Assembly (NCBI RefSeq): GCF_016863275.1
Contig: NZ_BOOO01000036.1
Location: 124,001-188,000 of the forward strand
Direction: 5' to 3'
Length of the DNA: 64,000 bases
Source of the DNA: Planotetraspora mira
GTDB taxonomy: Bacteria; Actinomycetota; Actinomycetes; Streptosporangiales; Streptosporangiaceae
Shown here one piece after another: positions 60,863-64,000 of the stretch. The notes beneath the pieces were generated by a model. The model saw nothing but the letters and a program-made list of their open reading frames with translations. It did no database searches and was not told the DNA's origin. Every line of letters starts with the position of its first letter. Within the stretch, counting starts at the first letter, position 1. Both the position numbers and the translations under genes were made by a program.

Positions 60863-61672
60863 ATGACCACGGAAACGATCACGGTGACGGGCGCCGGCGA
60901 CCCGCGCCCGTTGCGGTTGCGTCCCGTCGTCGCCGTCGTGGAGCGGTATCTGACGCTCTACCGGCGGCTCTGGCAGGCATCGGTCTTCTCGTCGTTCATC
61001 CTGCCGATCCTGTTCCTCATCAGCATCGGCATCGGGGTCGGCGGATATGTCGGGTCCATCGAGGGCGTCGACTACCTGTCGTGGATCGTCCCCGGAGTGC
61101 TCGTCTCGACGGCGTTCCAGATCTGCGTCGGCGAGTCGACCTATCCGGTTCTGGGCGATTTCAAATGGGTGCGGGCCTACCACGCCATGCGCGCCGCGCC
61201 GGTCCAGCCGAAGGACATCGTCCACGGGCACCTGCTCTACATGATCTTCCGGGTGCAGCTCTCCATCGTGGCGTTCCTGCTGGTGGTCGTCTTCTTCGGC
61301 GGCCTGCACTCACCCTGGGCGCTCGCCACCCTGCCCATCTGCGCGCTGCTGACGGCCGCGGTCGTCACTCCGGTCACCGCGTTCGCCGCCACGATCGAGA
61401 GTGACAGCTACTTCGCGTTGCTCTTCCGGTTCGTCGTGATCCCCGCGACGTTGTTCTCCGGCGTGTTCTTCCCCGTCGAGCAGCTTCCCGTCGCGATCCG
61501 GCCTGTGGCGTACGCGTCGCCGGTGTGGCATGCGGTGGAGCTGAGCCGGGCCGCCACGCTCGGCCGCGCGCCGAGCTGGCCGATAGTCGTGCACATCGGA
61601 TATCTGCTGCTGTGGGCCGTGATCGGGCTGCTGGCGGCGAGACGAGCGTTCGCCCGGAGGCTGGAAGACTGA
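60863..61672 (+). CDS. ABC-2 type permease, first subunit
   Basis: 269 aa with six hydrophobic segments, e.g. FILPILFLISIGIGVGGYVG and FVVIPATLFSGVFFPVEQLP, the ABC-2 signature. It starts 2 nt after the ATPase stop and its own stop overlaps the next start (TGATG). NodJ/DrrB class. Confidence 0.93.
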   Translation: MTTETITVTGAGDPRPLRLRPVVAVVERYLTLYRRLWQASVFSSFILPILFLISIGIGVGGYVGSIEGVDYLSWIVPGVLVSTAFQICVGESTYPVLGDFKWVRAYHAMRAAPVQPKDIVHGHLLYMIFRVQLSIVAFLLVVVFFGGLHSPWALATLPICALLTAAVVTPVTAFAATIESDSYFALLFRFVVIPATLFSGVFFPVEQLPVAIRPVAYASPVWHAVELSRAATLGRAPSWPIVVHIGYLLLWAVIGLLAARRAFARRLED

Positions 61673-62478
61673 TGATGACCACCCTTGTGGCCGCCCGGAT
61701 CTCGGTCTCACCCGGCCGGGTGGGCGCCGTGATCAACCGGAACGTGGGTGCGCTCCGGTCGGGCCCCTCCTACTGGGTCGTGCTCATATCCGGCTTCTTC
61801 GAGCCGCTGCTCTACCTGTTGTCCATCGGTGTGGGGGTGGGCGCCCTCGTCGGGGATCTGACCCTCGACGGGCAGACCATGTCCTACGCGGCGTTCGTCG
61901 CCCCGGCGATGCTCGCCGTGTCGGCCATGTCCGGCGCGCTGGCGGAGACCACGTTCAACTTCTTCTTCAAGCTCAAATACATGAAGACGTTCGAAGCGGT
62001 CCTCGCCACCCCGGTGCGGCCCTTCGAGATCGCGGTGGGTGAGCTCGTCTGGGCGGTGATCCGCGGTTCGCTGTACACCGCGATCTTCCTCGGGTTCATG
62101 GTCGCGATGGGGTTGACGACGGTGGCCGGGGCTCTGGCCGCGTTCCCGGCGACCGTGCTGATCGGCCTGGCCTTCGGCGCCGTCGGCATGTGGGTCAGCA
62201 CGCTGATGCGCGGATGGCAGGACTTCGACCTGATGGGCACGGGCCAGTTCGCGCTGTTCCTGTTCTCCGGCACCTTCTCGCCTGTGCAGAACTACCCCGT
62301 CGGGGTGGAGATCCTGATCCAGCTCACTCCGCTCTACCACGCGGTCGAGTTGGTGCGGGCGCTGTGCACGGGAATCGTCGGGCCTGGCATCCTGGTGAAC
62401 ATCGCCTACCTGGCCATCATGGGTGTGGGCGGGTTGTGGCTCGCCTCGCGCCGCGTGGAGAAGATGTTGTGCCTCTAG
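61672..62478 (+). CDS. ABC-2 type permease, second subunit
   Basis: 268 aa with six hydrophobic segments. YWVVLISGFFEPLLYLLSIGVGVG and QFALFLFSGTFSPVQNYPVGVEI carry the same signature as the first subunit; the two are distant paralogues and likely form a heterodimer. Start ATG 61672, one base inside the previous stop; ATG 61675 is possible. Confidence 0.93.
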   Translation: MMTTLVAARISVSPGRVGAVINRNVGALRSGPSYWVVLISGFFEPLLYLLSIGVGVGALVGDLTLDGQTMSYAAFVAPAMLAVSAMSGALAETTFNFFFKLKYMKTFEAVLATPVRPFEIAVGELVWAVIRGSLYTAIFLGFMVAMGLTTVAGALAAFPATVLIGLAFGAVGMWVSTLMRGWQDFDLMGTGQFALFLFSGTFSPVQNYPVGVEILIQLTPLYHAVELVRALCTGIVGPGILVNIAYLAIMGVGGLWLASRRVEKMLCL

Positions 62479-62574
62479 TGTGTCCCGCCTGCCGTGTCCG
62501 GACGCCGTCCGGCGCCGAGTCCCGGATGTCGTGACCGGGTGCCGGTGACGGACGCGCGTGACAGCGGCGTCGTG

Positions 62575-63297
62575 ATGGACCCCGATCCCGGCGCCTACCG
62601 GGAGCGGGCCTCGCGCGTCCCCGGCGCGGTCCTGTGGCGACGGGTGATGCCGGCCTCGGAGTCCGCGCAGCGGGTGCTGCCGGACGGCTGCATGGACCTC
62701 ATCTGGACGGACGGCGAGTTGATGGTCGCCGGGCCCGACACCGAGGCGCACCTGGCCGCGGATCCGGCGGGCACGCGCTACGTCGGGCTTCGGTTCGCGC
62801 CGGGCACCGGCCCCGCCGTCCTCGGAGTGCCCGCGCATGAGCTGCGTGACCGCCGGGTTCCGCTCGATGATCTGTGGCTGGCCGTACGAGTCCGGCGGCT
62901 GGCCGATCACCTGCACGCGGTGCTGGAGTCAGGAACGATGACGGATCTCGGCGCGGCGATGGAGCAGGTCGCGGGAGGTCGCTACCGGCAGGCCGGTCCG
63001 CCGGACCCCGCGGTGGCGGAGGTGGTCGCGCTGGTGCGTGCCGGACTGCCCGCCGCGGGCGTGGCCGACGCGACGGGGATCAGTGAGCGGCAGTTGCACC
63101 GGCGGTGCCTGGCGGTCTTCGGATACGGTCCCAAGACCCTGGGGCGGATCCTCCGCATGAACCGCGCGGTCGACCTGGCACGCACCGGCACGTCGTTCGC
63201 GACCGTGGCCGCCGTGGCCGGCTATGCCGACCAGGCCCACCTCGCGCGTGAGGTGAGGGCGCTGACCGGGGTGACTCTCGGCACGCTCATCCGCTGA
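62575..63297 (+). CDS. AraC-family regulator
   Basis: 240 aa. An N-terminal ligand-type domain (LPDGCMDLIWTDGELMVAGPD, GLRFAPGTGPAVLGVPAHELRD, DUF6597-like) is followed by two AraC helix-turn-helices (AAGVADATGISERQLHRRCLAVFGYGPKTLGRILRMNRAV, then FATVAAVAGYADQAHLAREVRALTGVTLGTL). Start ATG 62575; GTG codons upstream are possible. Downstream of the ABC exporter on the same strand, overlapping the VOC gene by 11 bp at its end. Confidence 0.92.
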   Translation: MDPDPGAYRERASRVPGAVLWRRVMPASESAQRVLPDGCMDLIWTDGELMVAGPDTEAHLAADPAGTRYVGLRFAPGTGPAVLGVPAHELRDRRVPLDDLWLAVRVRRLADHLHAVLESGTMTDLGAAMEQVAGGRYRQAGPPDPAVAEVVALVRAGLPAAGVADATGISERQLHRRCLAVFGYGPKTLGRILRMNRAVDLARTGTSFATVAAVAGYADQAHLAREVRALTGVTLGTLIR

Positions 63298-63688
63298 CGG
63301 GAAGCGGCGCGAACAGTTCGACGTTGTTGCCGTCCGGATCGAACACGGTCGCGTAGCGCTGGCCCCAGAACGCGTCCCACGGAGGGTTGTGCCCCTCGTA
63401 CCCGGCTTCGACGAGCCCCGCGTAGGCGCGGTCCACGTCCGAGGGGTCGTCGCACAGGAAGGCCAGGCTGATCTTGGAGCCGGTGCTCGGCGGTGTCCAG
63501 GCCGGGTCGAAGGAACGGATGGTCTCGACGTCGTCCCACGCGAGCCGTATGCCGCCGGGCAGAACCACCTCGACGTGCGGTTCCGCGTCGGCCGTCGCCG
63601 GGATGTCGAGCCCGAGGCGGCGGTAGAAGGCGAGTGATTTGCCCATGTCGGCCACCACGAGGCCGATCAGATTGAAGGAAGGTGCCAT
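63287..63688 (-). CDS. VOC/glyoxalase-family protein
   Basis: 133 aa. Two beta-alpha-beta-beta-beta halves: NLIGLVVADMGKSLAFYRRLGLDIP and RAYAGLVEAGYEGHNPPWDAFWGQRYATVFDPDGNNVELFAP, the usual end with Glu. The first metal His is replaced (NLIGLVV), so it may be a binding protein and not an enzyme. Start ATG 63688, with GGAAGG upstream. Confidence 0.88.
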   Translation of the reverse strand: MAPSFNLIGLVVADMGKSLAFYRRLGLDIPATADAEPHVEVVLPGGIRLAWDDVETIRSFDPAWTPPSTGSKISLAFLCDDPSDVDRAYAGLVEAGYEGHNPPWDAFWGQRYATVFDPDGNNVELFAPLPVSG

Positions 63689-63751
63689 GCCGGTCACGCT
63701 ACGGGACCCGCATGGCACCGTCTTGAACGAATCAGACACCCGGTGCCCTGG

Positions 63752-64000
63752 TCAGCTCCAGGTCATCGTGATCTGACGTTCGTAGTTGGCATACCCGGCC
63801 CGCTGGAAGGCCTTCGCCATGGGGACGTTGCCGACGTCCGTGGCGGCCCGGATACGCGGAACGTCCTGTCCGGCGAGCACACGAGTGCCCTCGGCGAGGA
63901 TGCCGTCGATGTAGCCGTTGCCGCGGTGGGCGGGCAGAACGCCGATGTAGGCGATGATCGGGTTGTAGTCGTTGCGGGCCGCGATGACGAACCCCACCGG
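63752..64000 (-). CDS. GNAT-family N-acetyltransferase (C-terminal part)
   Basis: 83 residues, N-terminal part beyond the right edge. AYIGVLPAHRGNGYIDGILAEGTRVL is the acetyl-CoA loop (RGNGY), and ATDVGNVPMAKAFQRAGYANYERQ is the C-terminal motif B. Substrate unknown. Confidence 0.85.
   Translation of the reverse strand, partial: PVGFVIAARNDYNPIIAYIGVLPAHRGNGYIDGILAEGTRVLAGQDVPRIRAATDVGNVPMAKAFQRAGYANYERQITMTWS

Overview
The window is about 64 kb of very GC-rich DNA with actinomycete gene style: GTG and TTG starts, 1-4 nt stop/start overlaps, likely leaderless starts, and families such as WYL, TipA-type MerR, Tex, DUF3224 and a group 1h-type [NiFe] hydrogenase. This suggests a filamentous actinobacterium; Streptosporangiaceae (Nonomuraea/Microbispora type) is my inference, not something the sequence proves. 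No rRNA or tRNA gene was seen.

Layout. 0-16 kb: end of a peptide ABC importer with a divergent Lrp regulator, a ROK sugar kinase, a secreted-type phosphodiesterase, an MBL hydrolase, a TetR-controlled membrane operon, tex, and three transporters (APC, TSUP, MFS). 16.4-22 kb: a regulatory and small-enzyme block (DeoR, WYL, alpha/beta hydrolase, aldo/keto reductase, SDR) with two unusual intergenic repeat families. 22-31 kb: a MarR/RND efflux pair, purB-GNAT, a HAD phosphatase, a TipAL-like thiopeptide sensor and a secreted beta-propeller. 31.26-35.01 kb: a degraded Tn3-family transposon with 40-bp inverted repeats and a perfect 5-bp target duplication. It holds broken tnpA and integrase remnants plus a RibD-like reductase and an ECF sigma factor. 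35-37.3 kb: a tyrosine recombinase beside arrays of a palindromic repeat with a strict 53-bp period. 37.3-43.3 kb: a membrane-anchored GTPase, an unknown membrane protein and an APH-like kinase, divergent from a large LuxR regulator and sharing a TGAGTA-N5/6-TACTCA dyad.

43.3-55.7 kb is one minus-strand operon of about 16 genes for a group 1h [NiFe] hydrogenase. It encodes two SIS-fold proteins around a HypC-like chaperone, hhyS, hhyL, a NifU-like protein, DUF5947, DUF6084, a 519-residue protein with a collagen-like segment, the maturation protease, a 34-residue DUF6893 protein, hypA, hypC, hypD and hypE. hypB and hypF are not here. The small subunit has Asp where the proximal-cluster CxxC has its second Cys, as known for this oxygen-tolerant group. 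The expected role is scavenging trace H2 during starvation or sporulation. 55.8-64 kb: an NDP-sugar type epimerase, small DUF3224 and SnoaL proteins, a TetR regulator with a two-site operator, an anti-sigma-like ATPase, a universal stress protein, a DrrA-type ABC exporter of three genes, an AraC regulator, a VOC protein and a truncated GNAT.

The best candidate for something undescribed is the CGAA-NNN-GTGCATGATCACG repeat. It occurs in four intergenic arrays whose core-to-core spacing is repeatedly exactly 53 bp (about five helical turns). Three arrays lie beside a tyrosine recombinase. A second family, the 16-mer ATCTACATTGTAAAGG, appears three times near the same loci, and two of its copies bracket a two-gene cassette.
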